In this document: in pieces, positions 1 through 5,864 of the stretch
Layout: every line of letters starts with the position of its first letter
Numbering within the stretch: position 1 is the first letter of the stretch
Program-made: the position numbers and the translations under genes
Notes under the pieces: generated by a model
Database searches by the model: none
What the model saw: the letters and a program-made list of their open reading frames with translations, nothing else
What the model was told of the DNA's origin: nothing
Source of the DNA: an uncultured Parasphingopyxis sp.
GTDB taxonomy: Bacteria; Pseudomonadota; Alphaproteobacteria; Sphingomonadales; Sphingomonadaceae
Direction of reading: 5' to 3'
Length of the DNA stretch: 5,864 nucleotides
NCBI GenBank assembly: GCA_905479515.1
Contig: CAJQMX010000059.1
Span: 1-5,864 of the forward strand

Positions 1-1521
1 TTCAAACGCCTTGTACATGATATCCGGGCGATGGTTCCGAATGGCGCCTGACGACAGCTCAACGCCGTTGCAGACAATATCATATTGCCAAGCGAGAATA
101 TCGAGCGGGTCCATGGTTTCCAGCGCTTCCATCTCGCCCTGCGGCATCGAGAAAGGGTTGTGGCTGAAATCGATCTTTTTCTGCTCTTCGTCATATTCAT
201 ACATCGGGAAATCGACGATCCAGCAGAATTTGAACGCGTTTTCGTCGATCAGGCCCAGCTCTTCGCCAAGCCGGGTCCGCGCGCCGCCAGCAAGGCGAAC
301 CGCTTCGCCCTCCTTGCCCGCCGCGAAGAATACGCTGTCTTCTTCGCGAAGGCCCAGCTCTTCGAGCAGCTTGGCCGTTTTTTCCTCGCCATGGTTTTTG
401 GCAATCGGGCCGGAAGGCGCGCCTTCCTTGCGATTGATATAGCCAAGCCCTGCAAAGCCTTCGCCGCGAGCCCAGTCATTCATGCTGTCAAACCAGCGGC
501 GACCACGATCGCCGGTCTTCGGAGCCGGGATTGCGCGCACAATACCGCCTGAGCCGACGATATTGGCGAACAGACCGAAATCTGAACCCACGAAATGGCT
601 GCTGACGTCGACAATCTCGATGGGATTGCGCAGATCCGGTTTGTCCGAGCCATATTTGAGCTTTGCATCGGCATAGGGAATGCGCACAAATTCGGGATCG
701 ACCTCGCGGCCCTTCCCGTCCCAATCGGCAAATTCCTGAAACACGCCGCACAGCACAGGTTCGATAGCCTGGAAGACATCTTCCTGAGTGACAAAGCTCA
801 TCTCGAAATCGAGTTGGTAGAATTCACCGGGAGACCGGTCAGCCCGAGCGTCTTCATCGCGAAAACAGGGCGCGATCTGGAAATAGCGGTCGAAACCGGC
901 AACCATGATCAGCTGCTTGAACATCTGCGGTGCTTGCGGCAGCGCGTAGAATTTACCCGGATGCACGCGTGACGGCACCAGATAGTCTCGGGCGCCTTCA
1001 GGAGACGATGCCGTCAGAATGGGCGTCTGAAATTCGGTGAAATTCTGGTCGATCATGCGCTTGCGGATCGAAGAAATGACTTCGGAGCGCAGCAGGATAT
1101 TCTTGTGCATGCTCTCGCGACGCAAATCGAGATAGCGATATTTTAGGCGGATATCTTCAGGGTAATCCGCTTCGCCTGCGACCGGCATCGGCAGCTCTTC
1201 GGCGGCTGATTGGACCTCTACAGAGGTTGCGCGGATTTCTATCTCGCCCGTATCAAGCTTTGTATTGATAAGGTCAGCCGACCGGGCGACGACCTTGCCG
1301 GTCACCGTGATCACGGATTCAGCACGGAGCCGTTCGAGGGTCGCAAAGGCGGGGCCGTCCACTTCCGTAACGATCTGGGTAATCCCGAAATTGTCGCGCA
1401 AATCGACAAAGACGAGATCGCCATGATCCCGTTTGCGATGGACCCAGCCGGAAAGACGGACTTCCTCGCCAACATTGTGGCTACGGAGTTCGGAACAATT
1501 ATGGGTACGATATGTGTGCAT
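1..1521 (-). CDS. aspS: Aspartyl-tRNA synthetase, probably non-discriminating (Asp/Asn), C-terminus cut off by the window edge
   Basis: Cytoplasmic class IIb enzyme that activates aspartate with ATP and charges tRNA. The frame is open for 507 codons from 1521 to base 1 with no stop; family members are near 590 residues, so roughly 80-90 residues, including motif 3, lie to the left. Residues about 1-105 form the OB-fold anticodon-binding domain ([12 protein letters not shown], then [13 protein letters not shown]). The catalytic core shows [11 protein letters not shown] (Q196-Q199, the aspartate-site loop) and motif 2, [12 protein letters not shown], starting at F220 with R221 as the ATP-binding arginine. 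The bacterial GAD-type insertion follows from about residue 300, and [15 protein letters not shown] (E488) belongs to the ATP/Mg site. His33-Gly34 matches the His found in AspRSs that also charge tRNA-Asn. Start: MHTYRTH at 1521 matches the family N-terminus. An in-frame ATG two codons upstream (1527) is possible and is better spaced from a weak GAG. Identification is very sure; dual specificity is inferred. Confidence 0.96.
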   Translation of the reverse strand, partial: MHTYRTHNCSELRSHNVGEEVRLSGWVHRKRDHGDLVFVDLRDNFGITQIVTEVDGPAFATLERLRAESVITVTGKVVARSADLINTKLDTGEIEIRATSVEVQSAAEELPMPVAGEADYPEDIRLKYRYLDLRRESMHKNILLRSEVISSIRKRMIDQNFTEFQTPILTASSPEGARDYLVPSRVHPGKFYALPQAPQMFKQLIMVAGFDRYFQIAPCFRDEDARADRSPGEFYQLDFEMSFVTQEDVFQAIEPVLCGVFQEFADWDGKGREVDPEFVRIPYADAKLKYGSDKPDLRNPIEIVDVSSHFVGSDFGLFANIVGSGGIVRAIPAPKTGDRGRRWFDSMNDWARGEGFAGLGYINRKEGAPSGPIAKNHGEEKTAKLLEELGLREEDSVFFAAGKEGEAVRLAGGARTRLGEELGLIDENAFKFCWIVDFPMYEYDEEQKKIDFSHNPFSMPQGEMEALETMDPLDILAWQYDIVCNGVELSSGAIRNHRPDIMYKAFE

Positions 1522-1527
1522 GGTCAT

Positions 1528-1657
1528 GCGCGGCTCAATAGCGGAATAGTCTCCACGGGCAAGCGCCGAAATCCCCCATTAGCATTTGACTCTGCCTTGT
1601 TGCATGGCGAGGAAGGCGGTCATCGGTCGCGGATTTTGGAACTTTTCGGAGAATATT
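1528..1657. promoter_or_regulatory. Divergent intergenic region between aspS and the first lipoprotein gene
   Basis: This 130-bp gap separates two genes transcribed away from each other, so it should hold both promoters (inference from layout). On the plus strand there is a -35-like TTGACT at 1586-1591, but no good -10 follows at 16-18 bp. On the minus strand a TTGCCC near 1563 and a TATTGA closer to aspS are weak candidates. Only one element is clear: the plus-strand ribosome binding site GGAG at 1648-1651, six bases before the ATG at 1658. I cannot assign either promoter with confidence. Confidence 0.4.
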
Positions 1658-2152
1658 ATGAAGATGCTTGGCTTATCCGTATGCGCGATCAGTGCGCTCG
1701 CTCTCACCGCTTGTTCGGATAATTCAACGGAAGAGGAAGAAATTGCGCAGATCGAAGCTGGCCAGGAAGCCGCGCGGGTCGCCGAAGATACGCCTACAGT
1801 GCAAGCCCAATATGATGATGCAGTAGGATGCGCAGCGACGGCGATGAATGTCGCCAATGTCTTTACCGTCATCGCCTCTACCGATGAAGACAGCAATCCA
1901 GAACAGGCTGCTCGGGCGCGCAGCAATGCGGAGCAAAATATGGCGGATGCACACGGCTACGCGCAGCAAGCCGAGCAGCTTGCTGCGAACCCGGAAATTG
2001 GAAAAACGCGAGATGAAGTCATGGCCGATATCGACGGCGTGGATCGCGCGATTCGGCAGCGCGGAAGCGATGCAGAGGATTTCACGGTTTTCGCAACCGA
2101 CTTGGCGCGCGAATCTGATCAATGCGATGCGGCTCAAAATACCGCTGATTAG
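1658..2152 (+). CDS. Small acidic lipoprotein of unknown function (164 aa), paralogue-like to the next gene
   Basis: I do not recognise a named family. The start at 1658 is chosen over an upstream in-frame start at 1586 because only 1658 has a Shine-Dalgarno (GGAG, six bases away) and gives a signal peptide at the very N-terminus. MKMLGLSVCAISALALTAC is a lipoprotein signal peptide with lipobox LTAC and lipidated Cys19. Ser at +2 is not the Asp inner-membrane retention signal, so outer-membrane sorting by Lol is expected. After the Cys comes a Glu-rich stretch (EEEEIAQIEAGQEAA, residues 25-39), then a region rich in Ala, Glu, Gln and Asp that reads as amphipathic helices. Two further mature cysteines are present: Cys58 in QYDDAVGCAAT and Cys156 in ARESDQCDAA near the C-terminus. 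They could form a disulfide in the periplasm (inference). The gene is the first after the divergent gap with aspS and is followed 163 bp later by a gene of the same design. Confidence 0.88.
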   Translation: MKMLGLSVCAISALALTACSDNSTEEEEIAQIEAGQEAARVAEDTPTVQAQYDDAVGCAATAMNVANVFTVIASTDEDSNPEQAARARSNAEQNMADAHGYAQQAEQLAANPEIGKTRDEVMADIDGVDRAIRQRGSDAEDFTVFATDLARESDQCDAAQNTAD

Positions 2153-2235
2153 GTGAAAGTGGGCGGCGCTCTACAAGATCGCTACCCCGCTTTGGATGTT
2201 AAACACCCCGTATTGTTACAGAATTCAGTTCAATC

Positions 2236-2264
2236 TTGACCTGAAATGCCTTTGGCACAACGAT
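2236..2264 (+). promoter_or_regulatory. Weak candidate promoter for the second lipoprotein gene
   Basis: TTGACC at 2236-2241 is a good -35 match. Seventeen bases later comes AACGAT (2259-2264), a poor -10 with only the final A and T in place. The 163-bp gap and the gene's own Shine-Dalgarno make a separate promoter plausible, but read-through from the first lipoprotein gene is equally possible. Low confidence. Confidence 0.25.
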
Positions 2265-2293
2265 TGTTCTGCCAGCCAAACTGGTTTTGGCAC
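2251..2293 (+). repeat. Repeated TTTGGCAC with intervening complementary GCCAAA in the leader
   Basis: TTTGGCAC occurs at 2251-2258 and again at 2286-2293. Between them GCCAAA (2275-2280) is complementary to both copies. It makes a perfect 6-bp hairpin with the second copy (loop CTGGT, 2281-2285), or a 6-bp stem with the first copy across an 18-base loop. The second copy ends ten bases before the AAAGG ribosome binding site (2303-2307), which sits eight bases before the ATG at 2316. The complementarity is seen directly; any regulatory role is speculation. Confidence 0.35.
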
Positions 2294-2315
2294 CGAAAAA
2301 TGAAAGGTCTTTCTG

Positions 2316-2798
2316 ATGAAAGCATACCATATTGCACTTATTTCCTTGCCGGTCATGGTTTTGGCGGCTTGCTCTGGCGCTGAAGAGGCGGCACCCGTTG
2401 AAGACGTTATCGTCGAAGAACCGGCTGCTGACGGCAGTTATGATGAAGCCAGCGCTGAGGGACAGGCTTATCGCGCAGCACTTGAGTGCGGAGCAACCAT
2501 GGCCGCGTCATCGGATTTGCTGGGTGCGATTTCGGTGCTTGTCCAGGATGAGGCTGAACGGGCAACCATGCGTGAAAATGAAGATGCACGTGAAGCCCGC
2601 GCCGATGCTATCAAGGCACAGGCCGTGGCGCTTGGTACAGCACTCGGGCTGACTGAGGCGGATGTCGAGGCCCAGTTTGCAGAACATCAGGGAACGTTCG
2701 TTCAGACCCGGGAATCGGGCTCAATGGAAGAATTTACAGCCACCGTCGGCGAACAGGCTGATAGCTGCGCGGCGAACTACGAAGACGCTGCTTCCTGA
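2316..2798 (+). CDS. Second small acidic lipoprotein of unknown function (160 aa)
   Basis: I do not recognise a named family. MKAYHIALISLPVMVLAAC is a lipoprotein signal peptide with lipobox LAAC and lipidated Cys19. Ser at +2 again argues for the outer membrane. A low-complexity acidic linker follows (about residues 22-45, EEAAPVEDVIVEEPAADG), then an Ala/Glu-rich and probably helical domain (residues 48-155). Its layout parallels the upstream protein: Cys58 in AYRAALECGAT matches Cys58 in QYDDAVGCAAT, and the C-terminal EEFTATVGEQADSCAAN (Cys151) resembles EDFTVFATDLARESDQC. The two are therefore probably old paralogues, although the middles differ. Cys58 and Cys151 could form a disulfide. 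The start is supported by AAAGG at 2303-2307. An ATG at 2300 is out of frame. The gene is followed by a strong hairpin that probably ends the transcript. Confidence 0.88.
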   Translation: MKAYHIALISLPVMVLAACSGAEEAAPVEDVIVEEPAADGSYDEASAEGQAYRAALECGATMAASSDLLGAISVLVQDEAERATMRENEDAREARADAIKAQAVALGTALGLTEADVEAQFAEHQGTFVQTRESGSMEEFTATVGEQADSCAANYEDAAS

Positions 2799-2806
2799 AC
2801 TCATGC

Positions 2807-2842
2807 GCGGTCAGGTTGCTACAACGTAGCGGCCTGACCCGC
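2807..2842 (+). terminator. Strong hairpin after the lipoprotein pair, terminator-like but without a T-tract
   Basis: GGTCAGG (2809-2815) pairs with CCTGACC (2833-2839), and GCTAC (2818-2822) pairs with GTAGC (2826-2830). TT (2816-2817) faces GG (2831-2832), which can form two U·G pairs in RNA. The result is an unbroken 14-bp stem closed by an AAC triloop. GC at each foot extends it past one bulged C (2840). It begins eight bases after the stop codon at 2796-2798. No T-run follows on either strand, so it may be a Rho-assisted terminator or a 3'-end stabiliser and not a textbook intrinsic terminator. Confidence 0.6.
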
Positions 2843-2930
2843 ATTCACGCTATCCATTGGCAGAGAATGTCCACATTGTTGGAACGTCGCCGCTGTTACC
2901 CTTTTCGCATGCTCCCTATAGGATGCTGTC

Positions 2931-4127
2931 ATGCAAATTCATCCGCTGATTGAAGACAGCGCAACTCTTGCCGATATGTGCGCTCGCCTTGCGAAGTCGA
3001 ACTTTGTTGCCGTTGACACCGAGTTCATGCGTGAAAGCACTTACTGGCCCGATCTCTGCCTGATTCAGATCGGCAATACCGAAGAAGCTGCGGCGGTTGA
3101 TCCCAAGGCACATGGCATCGACATGTCACCCCTGCTCGATCTGCTTGTCGACAATGAAGACGTGTTGAAAGTCTTTCATGCAGGCGGCCAGGATGTGGAG
3201 ATCGTCTACAATCTAACAGGCAAAACGCCGCATCCCATTTTCGACACACAGATCGCCGCTATGGCGCTCGGGCTTGGTGAACAGATCGGCTATTCCAACC
3301 TTGTCGATGCTTTGCTCGGGCATACGCTGGACAAGGGCGCGCGCTTTACCGACTGGGCTCGCCGTCCTCTCGACAAGCGCCAGCTCGATTATGCCGTTGG
3401 CGATGTCACCCATCTCGCGGAATTGTTTCCCAAGATGCTTGATCGGCTGCGCGATACGGGCCGCGGGGCATGGATCAATGCCGAGATGGAGCGGCTCGCG
3501 GACCCCGCAAATTACGAGAATGTTCCGGAACTGTCGTGGAAGCGCGTTCGCATCCAGAGCCGAAAGGTTGATGTCCTTGGTCGTCTGAAAGCGATTGCTG
3601 CCTGGCGGGAGCGCGAGGCGCAGGACAAAAACCTTCCGCGCGGCCGGTTGCTCCGCGATGAAACGCTCGCGGACATCGCCTCACACCCACCCAAAAACCA
3701 GCAATCCCTCGGAAAAATCCGAGGGCTTCCCTCAAGCTGGGCCGGGAACGATATCGGAGCCCGTCTTATGGATGTGATCGAGAAAGCCGAACCGCTGCCT
3801 GAAGCTGAATTGCCAGCGCGCAAGAATCGTAAACCCGGGCTCGGCAAAGAAGGCGCTCTGGTTGCAGACCTGCTCAAACTTTTGCTGAAAATACGGGCCC
3901 GCGAAATTGGTGTGGCATCACGTCTCGTTGCCAAGGCTGACGAGCTCGAACAATTGGCAGCGGGCGAACGGGAGGAACTGGGAATATTGAGCGGCTGGCG
4001 GTTTGAAGAATTTGGCCAGGATGCGCTCAACCTCGTTGAAGGGCGCGTGGCTTTCGCGGTGCGGGACGGCAAGCTGAAAGTCACCCACACTGAAGCTCCT
4101 GAAATGGAGGATAGCGATGATGAATAA
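2931..4127 (+). CDS. rnd: Ribonuclease D (DEDD-family 3'-5' exoribonuclease)
   Basis: Cytoplasmic, metal-dependent exonuclease that trims the 3' ends of tRNA precursors and other small structured RNAs. All DEDDy active-site motifs are present: Exo I FVAVDTEFMRE (D29, E31), Exo II VFHAGGQDVEI (D88) and Exo III LDYAVGDVTHL (Y154, D158). After the nuclease domain (about residues 1-200) comes an HRDC RNA-binding domain (about 210-292) with AAWREREAQDKNLPRGRLL and SLGKIRGLP, then a C-terminal helical region (about 300-375) resembling the second HRDC-like domain of E. coli RNase D. The length, 398 aa, is usual for alphaproteobacterial RNase D (E. coli is 375). The start is supported by AGGA at 2920-2923, seven bases before the ATG. 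The acidic tail EAPEMEDSDDE is encoded by the bases that hold the ribosome binding site and start of the next gene. A -10-like TATAGG (2917-2922) overlaps the Shine-Dalgarno and is not called as a promoter. Confidence 0.97.
   Translation: MQIHPLIEDSATLADMCARLAKSNFVAVDTEFMRESTYWPDLCLIQIGNTEEAAAVDPKAHGIDMSPLLDLLVDNEDVLKVFHAGGQDVEIVYNLTGKTPHPIFDTQIAAMALGLGEQIGYSNLVDALLGHTLDKGARFTDWARRPLDKRQLDYAVGDVTHLAELFPKMLDRLRDTGRGAWINAEMERLADPANYENVPELSWKRVRIQSRKVDVLGRLKAIAAWREREAQDKNLPRGRLLRDETLADIASHPPKNQQSLGKIRGLPSSWAGNDIGARLMDVIEKAEPLPEAELPARKNRKPGLGKEGALVADLLKLLLKIRAREIGVASRLVAKADELEQLAAGEREELGILSGWRFEEFGQDALNLVEGRVAFAVRDGKLKVTHTEAPEMEDSDDE
3706..3725. repeat. Perfect 8-bp hairpin inside rnd
   Basis: CCCTCGGA (3706-3713) and TCCGAGGG (3718-3725) are exact reverse complements around an AAAA loop. 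They lie in the HRDC coding region over codons for SLGKIRGLP. That peptide is conserved in RNase D, so protein constraint may explain the pairing. No T-tract follows, so it is not called a terminator. Confidence 0.5.
4106..4110 (+). promoter_or_regulatory. Ribosome binding site of the I78 gene, inside the end of rnd
   Basis: GGAGG lies six bases before the tandem ATGATG at 4117-4122 and within the last codons of rnd, which stops at 4127. It supports 4117 as the start and implies translational coupling of the downstream gene to rnd. Confidence 0.8.
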
Positions 4128-4416
4128 GGTCCATATCTTCGGAGCCTTGGGGCTTGTGGCGACGATTTCAGCTTGCGCTACATCCGCGGTCGAACCGCCG
4201 GTCGCAGAAGCCGGCCAATGCAATGCAGCGGCCGCACAAGGGTTGAACGGGGAAGTTGCCAGTCAGGAAATTGGCGCGGAAGCGGTGCGGCTTTCCGGGG
4301 CGCGTGAATTGCGCTGGATTCCGCTCGACAGCGCAGTCACGATGGGTTTTCGCCCGATGCGATTGAACATCGAACTTGATGGAAACAACGTGGTGAGAAC
4401 CATTCGCTGCGGCTGA
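4117..4416 (+). CDS. Lipoprotein of the peptidase inhibitor I78 family (99 aa)
   Basis: Predicted small lipid-anchored envelope protein with the I78 fold; founders of the family inhibit serine proteases of the elastase/subtilisin type. MMNKVHIFGALGLVATISAC is a signal peptide with lipidated Cys20; Ala at +2 predicts the outer membrane. The mature part carries the family marks: QCNAAAAQGLNG (Cys35, residues 34-45), then LRWIPLDSAVTMGFRPMRLNIELD (65-88, with the typical aromatic-R-P-x-R-L-N core) and a terminal IRCG (Cys98). Cys35 and Cys98 are the likely disulfide pair. The start codon is 4117 or the adjacent ATG at 4120. The gene overlaps rnd by 11 bp and has no visible promoter of its own, so it is probably co-transcribed. 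Protease inhibition is known for few members; for this protein it is inferred. It ends 7 bp from the stop of the convergent ppx gene. Confidence 0.9.
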   Translation: MMNKVHIFGALGLVATISACATSAVEPPVAEAGQCNAAAAQGLNGEVASQEIGAEAVRLSGARELRWIPLDSAVTMGFRPMRLNIELDGNNVVRTIRCG

Positions 4417-4436
4417 ACGCCGTTCAAAGCAGCCGC
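4409..4436. terminator. Inverted repeat spanning the two convergent stop codons
   Basis: TGAAC (4414-4418) and GTTCA (4422-4426) form a palindrome around GCC. Its left arm carries the TGA of the I78 gene and its right arm the TGA of ppx on the other strand. Outside it, GCGGC (4409-4413) pairs with GCCGC (4432-4436) past a five-base bulge. Alternatively GCGGCTG (4409-4415) pairs with CAGCCGC (4430-4436) around a 14-base loop. The region between the genes is only 7 bp, so this is the only place for a bidirectional terminator, but neither strand shows a T-tract. Confidence 0.45.
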
Positions 4437-5864
4437 ATCTCCGCATCCTTGCCAAAAGCATCCGCGAGCTGGCGGTGCCTTTTCGCGACCGGCTGACTGT
4501 AAAGCTCGGCATCGCTCTGATCGAGCAAAAGAATAAGCTTGTCATCTTCGACCGTAACTTTGCTGAGTTCGAGCGGGCCGGCGACGCCGCCGCTCAAGCG
4601 TTGACCGAAGCGCATCGCCAGGCCCCAGCGCGATGCCTGTTTAAGCTCCGCCTCGCTGCACAGATTGACCAGTTCGTCGACCACGCCAACGCCACCGCCA
4701 AAATTGGTGAACAGCGCCTGCGCCATCTTGCCCCGGCCATTGCTTTCAATACCGACCCAGTTGCCATGTAGTGCCATTTCCAGGCCGCGCTCGGCGCGAA
4801 ATTCGGGATGTGCGCGCCAACCGGTATCGGCGAGCAGGCAGGCCGCAAGACGGATGCGTTTGTCGGTATCACACTCTTCGGAAAATAATGGTGCAATCCA
4901 GCGGTTGAGCAAGTCTCCATGCTCGGGAAACCGCCCTTGCCGCTCCCCTTCTTCGCGCGTCGCCGCGATCAACGGATCAAGTTTGCGGGTATCCTCGTCC
5001 AGACGTTCATAGAGCAGCCCTTCGCGCAGCCCATAGGCGGATACGACCAGATTCCCCAGATTGGCCTGTTTGACGAGCTGTGACAGGATGTCAGCGCCGT
5101 CTCGCAGGTGCGGGATACGTTGCGAAGCAAGTGAGGGGACGACCGACAGTTTTGACGGCTCTATCCGCGCAAGAATCCGAACCAGTGCTGCGGGGCGGTC
5201 TGGTGTCATCACATAGTGGTGAACGATCGGCAGCGGAAATTTTGTGCGATGCATGTCGACTCTGGCAAGCGCGCGCCATGATCCTCCCACCAGATAGAAA
5301 GGCTGGCCTTCGCATTGCCGGATCCAGTCCGCTGATTTCAGGGCTTTCGCGACGACCCTTTTCAGCGCGCCTTTCTTCCCTGATTTTCTTAGTTCGGCGA
5401 TTCGCAAAACGCCGAGTGGAAAGGAAACGCATTCCTTCACCTTACCATCCGCGATTCGGGCCAGTTCGAGGCTGCCGCCGCCCAGATCTCCGACCAGCCC
5501 TTCGGCGTTCGGAATTGCGGAAAGTACGCCCATCGCCGCAAGTTTGGCCTCATCCTCACCCGACAACAGGCGGACCGGAAGCCCTATCTCTTCAAGCTCT
5601 GCGATGAACAGCGGCCCGTTGCGGGCTTCGCGCACAGCAGCCGTTGCGACAGTGCGGAGGTCGGTCACATTCATCGCGCTGCACAGCGAGCGGAAGCGGC
5701 GCAGGATTTCCAGCGCATCGGCAATCGCATCTTCATGCAATGCGCCATCTTCATCGCGGCGCCTGCCCAGCCCGACCATCACCTTTTCATTACACAGGAA
5801 GGCGGGAAGCCGGCCATGGCCGTCAAAAACAACCAGGCGAATCGAGTTGGAGCCGATATCGATA
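4424..5864 (-). CDS. ppx: Exopolyphosphatase, Ppx/GppA family (first few codons outside the window)
   Basis: Removes terminal phosphate from polyphosphate; some members also hydrolyse pppGpp to ppGpp. The frame is open from 5863 to the stop at 4424-4426, giving 479 residues. The first readable residues, IDIGSNSIRLVVFDG, are the phosphate-1 loop of the actin/Hsp70-like fold, normally found within about 10-20 residues of the start. The true start therefore lies just beyond the right edge, and the internal GTG at 5782 is not the start. Further marks, counted from the first readable codon: VATAAVREARNG (72-83), SGEDEAKL with the probable catalytic acid Glu105, and phosphate-2 loop GDLGGGSLEL (D126). 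The C-terminal half, with AACLLADTGWRAHPEF, is the HD-like helical domain of the family. The gene converges on rnd and the I78 gene. In related genomes a polyphosphate kinase gene often lies just upstream, which would place it right of this window (inference). Ppx and GppA cannot be separated from sequence alone; Ppx is preferred from context. Confidence 0.95.
   Translation of the reverse strand, partial: IDIGSNSIRLVVFDGHGRLPAFLCNEKVMVGLGRRRDEDGALHEDAIADALEILRRFRSLCSAMNVTDLRTVATAAVREARNGPLFIAELEEIGLPVRLLSGEDEAKLAAMGVLSAIPNAEGLVGDLGGGSLELARIADGKVKECVSFPLGVLRIAELRKSGKKGALKRVVAKALKSADWIRQCEGQPFYLVGGSWRALARVDMHRTKFPLPIVHHYVMTPDRPAALVRILARIEPSKLSVVPSLASQRIPHLRDGADILSQLVKQANLGNLVVSAYGLREGLLYERLDEDTRKLDPLIAATREEGERQGRFPEHGDLLNRWIAPLFSEECDTDKRIRLAACLLADTGWRAHPEFRAERGLEMALHGNWVGIESNGRGKMAQALFTNFGGGVGVVDELVNLCSEAELKQASRWGLAMRFGQRLSGGVAGPLELSKVTVEDDKLILLLDQSDAELYSQPVAKRHRQLADAFGKDAEMRLL

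Noticed and set aside
85..552. Long plus-strand open frame within the aspS region, and others such as 595-972 and 1210-1722
   Set aside because: They lie antisense to the unbroken, motif-rich aspS frame. They have no family features and no convincing ribosome binding site.
801..812. Palindrome CTCGAAATCGAG in aspS
   Set aside because: Short, inside coding sequence and explained by the conserved Leu-Asp-Phe-Glu codons of motif 2.
1586..1657. N-terminal extension of the first lipoprotein from an upstream in-frame start
   Set aside because: It would bury the signal peptide 24 residues inside the protein and lacks a Shine-Dalgarno; the ATG at 1658 has both.
2807..2833. Tiny open frame starting at the ATG at 2803
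   Set aside because: Only about eight codons within the hairpin, with no ribosome binding site.
2894..2922. Promoter for rnd from TGTTAC and TATAGG with 17-bp spacing
   Set aside because: The -10 candidate overlaps the Shine-Dalgarno, so transcription would begin almost at the ATG and leave no room for the ribosome binding site.
3512..4090. 192-codon minus-strand frame opposite rnd
   Set aside because: Shadow of rnd: low-complexity Ser/Arg-rich translation, while the opposite strand has all the DEDD and HRDC motifs.
5080..5607. 175-codon plus-strand frame opposite ppx
   Set aside because: Antisense shadow of ppx: Arg/Pro/Ser-rich composition with no recognisable domain.

Overview
The window looks like chromosomal core DNA from an alphaproteobacterium, most likely a member of the Sphingomonadales. 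This assignment rests on the character of the proteins: an AspRS with a [10 protein letters not shown]-terminal domain and an [19 protein letters not shown] motif 2, an RNase D with the IRGLP HRDC signature, and a Ppx beginning IDIGSNSIRLVVFDG next to rnd. It was made by eye, without a database search. No mobile element, CRISPR array, tRNA or rRNA is visible.

Layout from left to right: (1) aspS on the minus strand, covering the left edge to about 1521 with its C-terminal end outside the window. (2) A divergent 130-bp intergenic region. (3) Two small plus-strand lipoprotein genes of unknown function (1658-2152 and 2316-2798). They share architecture and probably descend from a duplication. (4) A very strong 14-bp hairpin at 2807-2842 that closes the lipoprotein pair. 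(5) rnd, encoding ribonuclease D (2931-4127). (6) A small lipoprotein gene of the peptidase inhibitor I78 type (4117-4416) that overlaps the end of rnd. (7) A convergent ppx/gppA-family exopolyphosphatase gene on the minus strand (4424 to the right edge), lacking only its first few codons. An inverted repeat spans the two convergent stop codons.

In function, the window combines translation (aspartylation of tRNA, possibly also tRNA-Asn), RNA maturation or decay (RNase D), polyphosphate/(p)ppGpp metabolism (Ppx) and three envelope lipoproteins. No dedicated pathway links them all. The only tight genetic coupling is the rnd/I78 overlap. The least described part is the lipoprotein pair: two acidic, probably helical proteins, each with a lipidated Cys19 plus two further cysteines at similar places (Cys58 and a C-terminal Cys).
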